Assembly (NCBI GenBank): GCA_022447205.1
Contig: JAKVBQ010000017.1
Location: 1 to 60,554, forward strand
Reading direction: 5' to 3'
Origin: Phycisphaerales bacterium
GTDB taxonomy: Bacteria > Planctomycetota > Phycisphaerae > Phycisphaerales > SM1A02
DNA: 60,554 nt
This document shows positions 43,343 to 51,360 of this stretch, piece by piece; the stretch's first letter is position 1; each line of letters begins with the position of its first letter. The notes beneath the pieces are model-generated. The model did not search any database. It saw only the letters and a program-made list of their open reading frames with translations, and was not told the origin of the DNA. A program made the position numbers and the translations under genes.

Positions 43343-44269
43343 ATGAATGGACTATTCATGAACAAGAACCGCGGATTTACACTGATCGAGCTGCTCGTGG
43401 TGATGGCAATCATCGCCCTGCTGCTCGGCATCCTGCTGCCCGCGCTTTCCAAGGCCCGTGCCAAGGCACGTCAGGTCAAGGATGCGTCACAGCTCAGCCA
43501 GATCCACAAGGGTCAGGTTGTGTTCTCCTCCGACCAGGACGGCGTATTCATGACGCCCGGCCTGATCAACCGACAGCCCTTCGGGGGAGCAGAAGTTCCC
43601 GGCAAGGGGCTCGAGGATCTGACAGTCAACCACCATGCTGCTCTGTATTCCTGCATGGTCCAGCAGAACTACGCTTCTCCTCAGGTTCTCTACTCTCCCG
43701 CAGAGAACAACGTCAAGGTCGTCCCTGACTCGAACTACAACTTCGAAGAGTACAGACCCCTCGAAGGTCTTTACTGGGACGAAGCTTTCAGCGCCAACCT
43801 CGGTCTTGAATGCAATGTCTCCTACGGCACGATGATGATCAACGGTGCTCGCAAGAAGAAGCACTGGCGGGACTCGCTGGCTTCGGACTTCGTCGTCATC
43901 GGCACCCGGGGCATCAACGAGAACGACGGCACCCGATACGTCATTCCATACAATGGCGATTCAGGCAACACTGATCTCTATAATGAGAGCAAGCTGCTTG
44001 ACTACTTCGGTGGTCGAAACGAGTTCTTCGCGAACCACTGCTACAACGATGGCCACGTGAAGCACACCAACCAGTTCCAGCCTGATGGGCATGCCCTCTA
44101 CGAGGACGGCGACGGCGAAAAGCAGCCGGATGACGTCTACACGCACGAGACCTCGAACATCGACGGACCGACCGCCGGTTCCGACGCGTTCCTCTGCATG
44201 ACGTACGGTGTCGAGAATGATGACCCCGATGACGTCAACAACCAGCTGATGACCTGGGACGATGATTGA
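43343..44269 (+). CDS. Pseudopilin-like protein, paralogue of 42281-43267
   Basis: 308 residues; an ATG at 43358 (MNKNRGF) is an alternative start and no clear RBS supports either. The leader RGFTLIELLVVMAIIALLLG and stem LLPALSKARAKARQVKDASQ mirror the preceding gene. The C-terminal domain shares the same type (TRGINENDGTRY, FFANHCYNDGHVKH resemble ARTGVPVLGTRGV and LCFADNHME upstream). Tandem duplication followed by divergence is the simplest history. A strong terminator follows. Confidence 0.85.
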   Translation: MNGLFMNKNRGFTLIELLVVMAIIALLLGILLPALSKARAKARQVKDASQLSQIHKGQVVFSSDQDGVFMTPGLINRQPFGGAEVPGKGLEDLTVNHHAALYSCMVQQNYASPQVLYSPAENNVKVVPDSNYNFEEYRPLEGLYWDEAFSANLGLECNVSYGTMMINGARKKKHWRDSLASDFVVIGTRGINENDGTRYVIPYNGDSGNTDLYNESKLLDYFGGRNEFFANHCYNDGHVKHTNQFQPDGHALYEDGDGEKQPDDVYTHETSNIDGPTAGSDAFLCMTYGVENDDPDDVNNQLMTWDDD

Positions 44270-44312
44270 CCCGGATTCATCGAGGTCCAGGGCAACCTGA
44301 CCACGTCTTCAC

Positions 44313-44347
44313 AACGGCCGCCCCGACCAGGGGCGGCCGTTTTCCTT
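44313..44347 (+). terminator. Rho-independent terminator after the pseudopilin pair
   Basis: AACGGCCGCCCC (44313-44324) pairs perfectly with GGGGCGGCCGTT (44330-44341) around GACCA and is followed by TTTCCTT. It separates the pilin pair from the NfeD/FloA operon. Confidence 0.88.
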
Positions 44348-44378
44348 CAATGACCTTGATCCAGCTAAGATTGACTCG

Positions 44379-46043
44379 ATGCCTTCCACCACACTGAAAG
44401 CCATGGCGATCTGCATGTCGGCGCACGCCTGCTGGGGCACTCCTGCAGCATGGCAGGAGCAGGCAGTCCCTCCCGGACGCAGGGCCGACCATGTCGCCGT
44501 GATGGAGATCGAGGGCCCCATCGATTCGATCACGAAGCAGGCACTGCAACGCATGACCAGCGAGGCCGTCGAGGAGGGTGCGGACCTCATCGTCCTGGAA
44601 CTCGATACGCCGGGGGGCGACCTTGAAGCGACCCTGGAGATCTGCAACTTCATCAAGCAGGAGACGGGCATTCGAACCAGGGCATGGGTCCGTCCGGAGG
44701 CATACTCCGCAGGTGCGATCATCGCACTCGCCACCGAGGGCGTCATCATGGCACCGGGTGGTCGAATGGGTGACGCGGCGCCGATCAGGGGCGTGCCGGT
44801 GGCCGGGATGCTTCAGATGCCGGCGACGGAACGCGCCAAGATCGAAGCGCCGGTCCTTGCGGAGGTCGTCGATTCCGCTCGGCGCAACGGATACGACGAG
44901 AAGCTGGTCCAGTCGATGGTCAGCGTCAGGTTCGCCCTGTGGGAACTCGAGGCGGTCGACGGGTCCCGCAGGATCTTCGTCGATGCCAATGAGTACAAAC
45001 GGATCTTCGGATCCGCTCCACCGATCGACCTGGGACGGGGCGAGTCACCAAGCGTCCCTTCCGAAGAACCACCCCTGGCCGGTGAGACCCGTCAGGAAGT
45101 GACATTGCTGCAGGACATCACGAGCGAACGGCCCAGGCTCGGGCCAGAGGACGCGGATCAGTGGCGCCTTCGAGGGCAGGTGATCGGAGAAGAGGGCCTG
45201 CTGGTGGCGAATGAGACGGATGCCTTGAGGATGGGTCTGTCGAATGCCACGATCGCGGATGACGATGAACTCAAGCGTCACTTCGGAGCGAGCCGGCTCG
45301 TCCGCCACCGGGAGAACTGGATCGAATCCACGACGCGGTTCCTCACCAGCTGGCCGATCCAGGCGATCCTCATCGGGATCGTGGTGATCGGCTTCCTCAT
45401 CGAGATCGCGGCACCGGGCACGAGCATCTTCGGAGGGGCCGCCCTGCTCGCGCTCGCCCTGCTCGTCGGGGCTCCGATGCTCGTCGGACTCGGGGAGTGG
45501 TGGGATGTCATGCTCATTCTGGGCGGGCTGACCCTCGTCGGGGTGGAGATCGTGTTGATGCCCGGGGTTGGCATTGCCGGCATCATCGGGACCACGAGCC
45601 TGATGGTCGGACTCGTCGGGGTGATGGTCACTGCCGACATGGGGACCCCAGAAGCCAACAACCAGATCACGATCGGCGTGCTTGCGGTCATCGCCTCGCT
45701 GCTTCTCGGGGGAACGGGCGCATGGTGGTTCTCACGGCGTTCCGGTGGCTTCTGGCTCTTCAACAGACTCGTTCTCGACACCCAGACGGGAACGACGACC
45801 GACGCTCCCGACAAGGCAGACACGCCCTCCGCGAACACCGGGGACATCGGTCACGCCGCGACCAATCTGAGGCCCGGAGGCCGGATCGAGATCGAGAACA
45901 CCCTCCACGCCGCCAGGTCGACGACCGGCTGGATTGACGCGGGCACGAGGGTCAGGGTGCTCAGGGAATTCGGCGGGGAGCTTGAAGTTGAGCCGATCGA
46001 AGACGTGCCGAGCGAGGGCCCGGCACGAAAGGAGACACGATGA
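44379..46043 (+). CDS. NfeD-type membrane-bound serine protease (ClpP-class)
   Basis: 554 residues. The N-terminal 25 residues are a signal peptide. The S49/ClpP-like protease domain carries LELDTPGGDLEATLEICNFI and EAYSAGAIIALATEG (catalytic Ser near 110), then GRMGDAAPI. C-terminal helices begin near 325 (WPIQAILIGIVVIGFLIEIAAPG), with a soluble NfeD-like OB-fold tail at the end. These proteases cleave membrane-associated partners such as flotillin/stomatin-like proteins. The stop overlaps the next nfeD gene (ATGA), and floA follows. Confidence 0.9.
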   Translation: MPSTTLKAMAICMSAHACWGTPAAWQEQAVPPGRRADHVAVMEIEGPIDSITKQALQRMTSEAVEEGADLIVLELDTPGGDLEATLEICNFIKQETGIRTRAWVRPEAYSAGAIIALATEGVIMAPGGRMGDAAPIRGVPVAGMLQMPATERAKIEAPVLAEVVDSARRNGYDEKLVQSMVSVRFALWELEAVDGSRRIFVDANEYKRIFGSAPPIDLGRGESPSVPSEEPPLAGETRQEVTLLQDITSERPRLGPEDADQWRLRGQVIGEEGLLVANETDALRMGLSNATIADDDELKRHFGASRLVRHRENWIESTTRFLTSWPIQAILIGIVVIGFLIEIAAPGTSIFGGAALLALALLVGAPMLVGLGEWWDVMLILGGLTLVGVEIVLMPGVGIAGIIGTTSLMVGLVGVMVTADMGTPEANNQITIGVLAVIASLLLGGTGAWWFSRRSGGFWLFNRLVLDTQTGTTTDAPDKADTPSANTGDIGHAATNLRPGGRIEIENTLHAARSTTGWIDAGTRVRVLREFGGELEVEPIEDVPSEGPARKETR

Positions 46044-46651
46044 ACTGGATGACCATGCTTGCAGGCACCACCGGACTCTGGACCACCCTGGCGGCGCAGG
46101 CACCACAGGCCGATGCCTCGAACACCGCCTACATCATCGCGGCATTCGCACTCATCGGCTGCTCGGTGCTCTTCTTCATCCTTGAACTGTTCGTCCCGAG
46201 CGGAGGGATCTTCGCCCTGATCTGTGGTGCATGCACGATCGCATCGGTGGTGACGATGTTCATGTACACCCCCGCACTGGGACTGATTCTGCTCATCGGG
46301 TACGTGATCGTCGGGCCCTTCGCGATCTACTGGGGCATACGTGTGTGGGAGAACTCGGGGGTCGGCCGCCGACTGATCCTCGACGCGGAACTCGACTCTT
46401 CGGCAACGAACGAGCTGGGTGACCCCGACGAGAACGAGGAAGACGCTGAGGAATTCTCGATCCGCTCGCTGGTCGGCGAGGAAGGGGTGACGGACTCCTC
46501 CCTTCGTCCCGTTGGTTTCGTGAAGATCAAGGGCCGGCGGATCGATGCGATCGCCGAAGGCGACCTGATCGAAGCCGGAAGGACCGTCCGGGTCGTCGAT
46601 GCATACGACAACCAGCTCAAGGTCCGTGAGGTGACGGACGACCAGCCATGA
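46040..46651 (+). CDS. NfeD family protein
   Basis: 203 residues. Two to three hydrophobic helices at about 28-85 (YIIAAFALIGCSVLFFILELFVPSG and neighbours), then a charged linker and a C-terminal OB-fold-like domain (LVGEEGVTDSSLRPVGFVKIKGRRIDAIAEGDLIEAGRTVRVVDAYDNQLKV) typical of NfeD. It works with flotillin-like proteins in membrane microdomains. Translationally coupled to the protease upstream; the flotillin-like gene follows after 43 bases. Confidence 0.9.
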   Translation: MNWMTMLAGTTGLWTTLAAQAPQADASNTAYIIAAFALIGCSVLFFILELFVPSGGIFALICGACTIASVVTMFMYTPALGLILLIGYVIVGPFAIYWGIRVWENSGVGRRLILDAELDSSATNELGDPDENEEDAEEFSIRSLVGEEGVTDSSLRPVGFVKIKGRRIDAIAEGDLIEAGRTVRVVDAYDNQLKVREVTDDQP

Positions 46652-46679
46652 CCCCGGACAAGTGGTAGGCTACCCCAAT

Positions 46680-46685
46680 AGGAGG
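46680..46685 (+). promoter_or_regulatory. Strong ribosome binding site of floA
   Basis: AGGAGG, a perfect Shine-Dalgarno core, lies 9 bases before the ATG at 46695. It is among the best RBS sequences in the window and fits high expression of this scaffold protein. Confidence 0.8.
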
Positions 46686-46694
46686 ACCTGATTC

Positions 46695-47720
46695 ATGCTG
46701 CTTATCCAACCCGTTCCAGTCCTGGCCCTTGCATGGTGGTGGTGGATTCCCATCGGCATCGGCGGCTTGATACTGCTGATCTGCACCCTGTTCGTGATGC
46801 AGTACTTCTCGCTCTGGCTCCAGGCCAAGCTGTCGAACGCCCCGGTCACCTTCTTCAGTCTGATCGGGATGCAGTTCAGGAAGGTCAAGCCTGACGTCGT
46901 GGTCCTCAACAGGATCTCCGCCAAGAAGGCCGGCATGGATCTCCCGACGAATCAATTGGAAGCCCACTTCCTCGCGGGTGGCAACGTGAGCCGTGTGGTG
47001 CGTGCGATGATTGCGGCCGACAAGGCCAAGATCAACCTCTCCTGGGAGAACGCCACCGCCATCGACCTGGCCGGACGTGACATCCTGACTGCAGTCCAGA
47101 CTTCGGTCGACCCGAAGGTCATCGACTGCCCGTCGGTCGATTCCGGCAAATCGACGATCGCAGCCGTCGCCCAGGACGGCATCCAGCTGCGGTCGAAGGC
47201 AAGGGTCACGGTGCGGACGAACATCGCCCGTCTCGTCGGCGGTGCCACGGAGGACACGATCATCGCACGTGTCGGCGAGGGGATCGTCTCGGCGATCGGC
47301 TCCTCGGCAAACCACAAGGTCGTTCTCGAGAACCCCGACAACATCTCGAAGACGGTTCTGGCCAAGGGCCTCGACTCCGGAACCGCATTCGAGATCCTCT
47401 CGATCGACATCGCAGACATCGATGTCGGCGAGAACATCGGAGCGAAGCTCCAGGCGGATCAGGCCGAGGCTGACACGAAGCGTTACCAGGCCGAGGCCGA
47501 GCAGCGACGTGCACTTGCAGTCGCCCATGAAGCCGAACACCAGGCCGATGCCCAGAAGAACCGAGCACTCGTCATTCTCGCCGAGGCCGATGTCCCCAAG
47601 GCGATGGCGGACGCCTTCAGGTCCGGAAGACTTGGCGTCATGGACTACTACAAGATGCAGAACGTCGTCTCCGACACGGACATGCGCAGATCGATTGCGG
47701 ACCCGGACGACAACGGCTGA
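46695..47720 (+). CDS. floA: Flotillin-like protein FloA
   Basis: 341 residues. It assembles into inner-membrane microdomains that organise other proteins. A re-entrant or transmembrane segment is at about 12-35 ([23 protein letters not shown]). The SPFH-like domain runs to about 230 ([48 protein letters not shown]). A helical Ala/Glu-rich coiled-coil region ([21 protein letters not shown]) follows. The C-terminal tail DADDNG-like region is short. Third gene of the operon with the NfeD proteins, the standard gene neighbourhood for FloA. Confidence 0.94.
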   Translation: MLLIQPVPVLALAWWWWIPIGIGGLILLICTLFVMQYFSLWLQAKLSNAPVTFFSLIGMQFRKVKPDVVVLNRISAKKAGMDLPTNQLEAHFLAGGNVSRVVRAMIAADKAKINLSWENATAIDLAGRDILTAVQTSVDPKVIDCPSVDSGKSTIAAVAQDGIQLRSKARVTVRTNIARLVGGATEDTIIARVGEGIVSAIGSSANHKVVLENPDNISKTVLAKGLDSGTAFEILSIDIADIDVGENIGAKLQADQAEADTKRYQAEAEQRRALAVAHEAEHQADAQKNRALVILAEADVPKAMADAFRSGRLGVMDYYKMQNVVSDTDMRRSIADPDDNG

Positions 47721-47739
47721 TTCGGAAAGCACCGTTCAT

Positions 47740-48474
47740 TTGCCAGTCGTTCACATGGTCATCCCCTGTTTCAACGAAGCGAACACGCTTCGGCACTGCT
47801 TCCAACGTGTGACTGAAGCTCGTCTCCCGGACGGATGGGGCCGCGAGATCACCATTGTCGATGATCATTCCTCGAGCGAGACCGAAACCATCGCACGGGA
47901 CATCGTTGCCGGGAACGAGCAGGCCCGCCTGATCCGCCATGACAGGAATCGTGGCAAGGGTGCGGCAGTTCGCACCGGGTTCTCCGATGCGCTCGGACGC
48001 GCCGGCGACGATGACGCGGTCGTGGTGCAGGACGCAGACCTCGAGTACGACCCGAACGACATCGCCCCGATGCTGAAAGCGCTCGAGGGCGACGGCATCG
48101 ACGCCGTCTACGGAGATCGTTTCGACCGGGGCAGACGGGTCTCCCCACTCGGACGACTCCACACCCTTGTCAATCGTTCCCTCACACACCTCAGCAACCT
48201 CGCCACGGGACTTCGCGTCCATGACATGGAATGCTGCTACAAGTGCATCCGTGCCCCGCTGGCGAAGCGGATCCTCCCCGAACTCAGCGAGGACCGGTTC
48301 GGCATAGAACCCCAGGTCACCGCCGCGCTGGCACGAGCGGGCGCACACATCACGAACCTGCCGGTGAGCTACCAGGCGAGGGGGTTCGACGAGGGCAAGA
48401 AGATCGGTGCAAGGGATGGAATGAGGGCGGTCACGGTGATCCTCAAGGAATGGTTTCGCAGGGGACCGCGATGA
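47740..48474 (+). CDS. Family 2 glycosyltransferase, DPM1-like
   Basis: 244 residues from a TTG at 47740, which gives the normal pre-motif strand; an ATG at 47755 would cut it short. The GT-A fold is shown by VIPCFNEANTLRHC, ITIVDDHSSSETE, NRGKGAAVRTGF and the DxD-like VVQDADLEYDP. VYGDRFDRGRRV and MECCYKCIRA resemble polyprenyl-phosphate mannosyltransferases, and no C-terminal membrane helices are present. It probably makes a lipid-linked sugar donor. The gene overlaps the next one by ATGA. Confidence 0.87.
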   Translation: MPVVHMVIPCFNEANTLRHCFQRVTEARLPDGWGREITIVDDHSSSETETIARDIVAGNEQARLIRHDRNRGKGAAVRTGFSDALGRAGDDDAVVVQDADLEYDPNDIAPMLKALEGDGIDAVYGDRFDRGRRVSPLGRLHTLVNRSLTHLSNLATGLRVHDMECCYKCIRAPLAKRILPELSEDRFGIEPQVTAALARAGAHITNLPVSYQARGFDEGKKIGARDGMRAVTVILKEWFRRGPR

Positions 48475-49499
48475 CGGACACCGATGACAGATCAATCGCC
48501 GACGTTCGCAGAAAGATGCTTTCGCCGAAGCGCATCGCGATCCAGATCCTCGGATTCCTGATCGGCCTGGCCTTCGTCATCTACCTCGTCAAGCTCGCCT
48601 TCTACGGCGAAGCGGACTGGTCACGAATCCGTGAGGCATCACCCTGGCTGATCGCCGGCCTCCTGTTGACCGGCCTGCTCGGCACGGTCCTCGACGGGCT
48701 CGTCTTCTGGGGGATCATGCGCCCCTATCACAAGCTCGGCGTGATGGAGGTCCAGGGTGCGAACATGACGGCGTCGTTCCTCAACTACGCGCCGGTCAGG
48801 TTGGGCACGGTCTTCAGGATCATCTTCCATGCAACGGTCGATCGGATCGCGCTGATCCCCATCTTCGGGTGGTTCGCGGCGATCACCGTGACCACGCTGG
48901 CGTGCATGGCATCGGTCGTCTGCGCGACGCTGATCACCGGTGGGCCGGGCGTCTGGTGGCTCTTCCTGCTCGGTTGCATGCTTCTCGTGTCAGGAATCCT
49001 GATCTGGTTCATTGCCAGGTTGCCAGTCGTCGAGAAGCATGGACGCGGCATCGACCGGATGTTCGGCGACCCCCGCGCACTGATCGCGGGGCTGGCAGGC
49101 CGACTCATGGTCCTTGCCTCGGGTTGCCTCAGGATGGCGATCGCCGCTGAGATCCTGGGGATCCCCCTCGGCGTCTCGGAGGTGATCCTGCTCTCGGTTG
49201 CAGCCCTGATGCTGAGTTTCAACCCGCTTGGCCGGTTCGGATGGCGCGAAGCCACCGTCACGATGGTGACCGCCCAGTTCGCCGCGAGCTCGCTGGGTGG
49301 AGAGAACGTGCAGGAGATCGCAGCCCAGCTCGCGCTCATCGAATCGGCAGGTGAAGCTCTGGTGGTCGTGCCGCTCGGAATCGTCACATCGATCTGGGCG
49401 ACGAGACGAATCGCCCGGAGCAGGTCGAAGGTCAACTCGACCAGTTCGCCCGAAGAATCCGGCGAAGACCGTCGTCAAGTCTCAGATAGCGAAGCCTGA
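48471..49499 (+). CDS. Flippase-like / lysylphosphatidylglycerol synthase TM-region protein
   Basis: 342 residues, preceded by AGGGG. About eight hydrophobic segments (near 25-45, 60-80, 125-150, 155-175, 205-225, 235-250, 295-310) fit the UPF0104/LPG synthase transmembrane family, as do FNPLGRFGWREATVTMV and SFLNYAPVRLG. These often flip or transfer lipid-linked cargo and are commonly next to DPM1-like GT2 genes, as here. The last 68 bases overlap the opposite-strand YkgJ-type gene. Confidence 0.85.
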   Translation: MTDTDDRSIADVRRKMLSPKRIAIQILGFLIGLAFVIYLVKLAFYGEADWSRIREASPWLIAGLLLTGLLGTVLDGLVFWGIMRPYHKLGVMEVQGANMTASFLNYAPVRLGTVFRIIFHATVDRIALIPIFGWFAAITVTTLACMASVVCATLITGGPGVWWLFLLGCMLLVSGILIWFIARLPVVEKHGRGIDRMFGDPRALIAGLAGRLMVLASGCLRMAIAAEILGIPLGVSEVILLSVAALMLSFNPLGRFGWREATVTMVTAQFAASSLGGENVQEIAAQLALIESAGEALVVVPLGIVTSIWATRRIARSRSKVNSTSSPEESGEDRRQVSDSEA

Positions 49500-50709
49500 C
49501 CAGCTCGATCGGGCTGCCGAGCCAGGGAGCGCGCCCTGCATGGCGGTCGACTCGACCGATGCCGGTACGAACATCCTCGAGCCTCACCATGGGGCGGGAG
49601 TCGGCGGCGGAGCAGAGTCGGGCGATCCAGCCCGCACAGGCGATGTTCAGGACCATCGACTGCAGACCGTCCACGATCGACCAGCCGTAGTGGGCACTGC
49701 CCCACAGCCTCGATCCATGCAGAGAGGAACGGATCCAGCGAAGGCAGAGTTCGTCGATCTCACTGGAATCAGGAGACTCGACAAACGGTCCGACACCCTC
49801 GATCGCACGGAAGTCGACACCCTCCGGCAGCACCACTGACAGCTTGGGCGTGAGGCCCCTGCCACGCCTCATACTCCGGTTCCGTCGCAACTGGGAAAGG
49901 GTGGTCATGAGACGCCCGCGATGCCGGTTGCCATCGTTGATCCTCGGGTCCTCGGTCCTGGCGAAACTCGCCTGCCGAAGCAATGCGGACTGTCTTCCGG
50001 TCGGAGGTTCGATGGGCAGCAGTTCCAGTTCACCGGGCAGGGCCTCACCGAGAAGTCGGACGAGGTCCGTGAATCGATCCTCACGGACATCATCGAGTCG
50101 TGCGTTGCCGAGTGACTGTGCGATCCAAGCAACGCCGTCAAGCCGAACTGAAAAGGCGATGTCATCGGAAAGCAGCCAACCATCCAGCACCGACAGGAGT
50201 GCCTGCCGTTCTCGCCTGCTTGCAGGCTCCAGGCCTCGAGCGAGGCGAGCCTCGGGGGCGGGGGCAGCGAGCTCCGGAAGCTCCTCGGCAAAGCGGCGGA
50301 GATCCGGAAGATGGGTTTCAAGCTCCGCCCCCTTGTTCTCCTGGACACTTCGGCAGAGGTAGTTCACACCGACCCGAAGCTTGCTCTCGCCGGGAGCGAG
50401 ATTGAAAGGGAACACCTGACAGGCGATCGGCTTGGCAGCGAAACCATGATCGGCATGGATCCGGCAAAGGCCGTCCTCCTTGAGGAAGACGCAGCTCCCG
50501 TCATCATTTCTCTTCAGGTACGGGCTGCCCCGGAAGTGCACGATGGGCGATTCCCCGAGGATTCGATCCCAGGACTGTTCCTCGAGCTTCAGGAGATCCT
50601 CCTCACGAAGCTGGACGGTGAAATCCCGACAGCAGACACCGCACCCATGACAGCTGTACTGCTGCCATTTCATCCTGGGAACGAGTATCGGTAGCGCGAC
50701 GTTTCCCAT
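49432..50709 (-). CDS. YkgJ-type Cys-cluster protein with long C-terminal extension
   Basis: 425 residues. Residues 15-115 hold the YkgJ metal-binding core: SCHGCGVCCRDFTVQL near 19-34, then CVF, CRIHADHGF, CQVFPFNL and CRSV, a Cys set thought to bind zinc or an Fe-S cluster. The remaining 300 residues are a soluble extension, mostly helical and Arg/Leu-rich, which I do not recognise. Start choice is uncertain; MKWQQYS at 50673 is an alternative. It is convergent with the flippase-like gene and overlaps it by 68 bases. Confidence 0.82.
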   Translation of the reverse strand: MGNVALPILVPRMKWQQYSCHGCGVCCRDFTVQLREEDLLKLEEQSWDRILGESPIVHFRGSPYLKRNDDGSCVFLKEDGLCRIHADHGFAAKPIACQVFPFNLAPGESKLRVGVNYLCRSVQENKGAELETHLPDLRRFAEELPELAAPAPEARLARGLEPASRRERQALLSVLDGWLLSDDIAFSVRLDGVAWIAQSLGNARLDDVREDRFTDLVRLLGEALPGELELLPIEPPTGRQSALLRQASFARTEDPRINDGNRHRGRLMTTLSQLRRNRSMRRGRGLTPKLSVVLPEGVDFRAIEGVGPFVESPDSSEIDELCLRWIRSSLHGSRLWGSAHYGWSIVDGLQSMVLNIACAGWIARLCSAADSRPMVRLEDVRTGIGRVDRHAGRAPWLGSPIELVRLRYLRLDDGLRRILRANWSS

Positions 50710-50713
50710 CGGT

Positions 50714-51349
50714 TCATGCCGGATGGTCGAGCAGGTCGCCGATCCGGTCCTTGATCAGCTCGGCCATGGCACGGGAGGCCGCACCTCGATGACTTCGGGC
50801 GTTCTTCTCTTCCGGGGCGAGTTCCGCACTCGTACGTACATCACCGGACACCTGGAGGTAGGGGTCGTAACCGAATCCGTTGCTTCCTCTCGGCTCGTCC
50901 ACGATCGCTCCCTCGAAGACCCCCCTGGACTCGGCGAGCACCTCGCCATCAGGAGTGGCGAGGCACATCGCACAGACGAACCGTGCCGATCGATCCTCTT
51001 CGGGAATCCCGTGCATCAAGGCGACGAGTTTCTCGTTGTTGGCCCGATCCCGCTCTTCCCTTGACCCTTCGATCCCGGACCAGCGCGCGGAATGAACACC
51101 CGGGGCGCCATCGAGTGCGTCGACCTCGAGCCCGGAATCATCGGCAAGGCAGATCCGGCCGGTCATCCTCGCGTACTCGACTGCCTTGATGCGAGCATTC
51201 TCCTCGAACGTGCTTCCGTTCTCGTCGGGCTCGGGATGGACATCAGGAAGAGCGTCGAGCCCGTCAACCTCGATGCCGAGAGGCTGGAGCACCGGCCTGA
51301 CCTCATCGAGCTTGTGAGGATTGCCACTCGCAAGGAGCACTCGGGTCAT
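50714..51349 (-). CDS. rdgB: dITP/XTP pyrophosphatase
   Basis: 211 residues. It removes deaminated purine triphosphates from the nucleotide pool. LASGNPHKLDEV at the N-terminus, STFEENARIKA near 47-57, LADDSGLEVDALDGAPGVHSARW near 70-92 and GYDPYLQV near 162 are the family blocks. HRGAASRAM near the C-terminus also fits. Same strand as, and 11 bases downstream of, the carboxylase beta gene. Confidence 0.94.
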   Translation of the reverse strand: MTRVLLASGNPHKLDEVRPVLQPLGIEVDGLDALPDVHPEPDENGSTFEENARIKAVEYARMTGRICLADDSGLEVDALDGAPGVHSARWSGIEGSREERDRANNEKLVALMHGIPEEDRSARFVCAMCLATPDGEVLAESRGVFEGAIVDEPRGSNGFGYDPYLQVSGDVRTSAELAPEEKNARSHRGAASRAMAELIKDRIGDLLDHPA

Positions 51350-51360
51350 GAGAGGTCCCT

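Noticed and set aside
47242-47739. Long upstream extension of the GT2 gene
   Set aside because: It lies in another frame across floA; the GT-A fold begins at 47740-47755.
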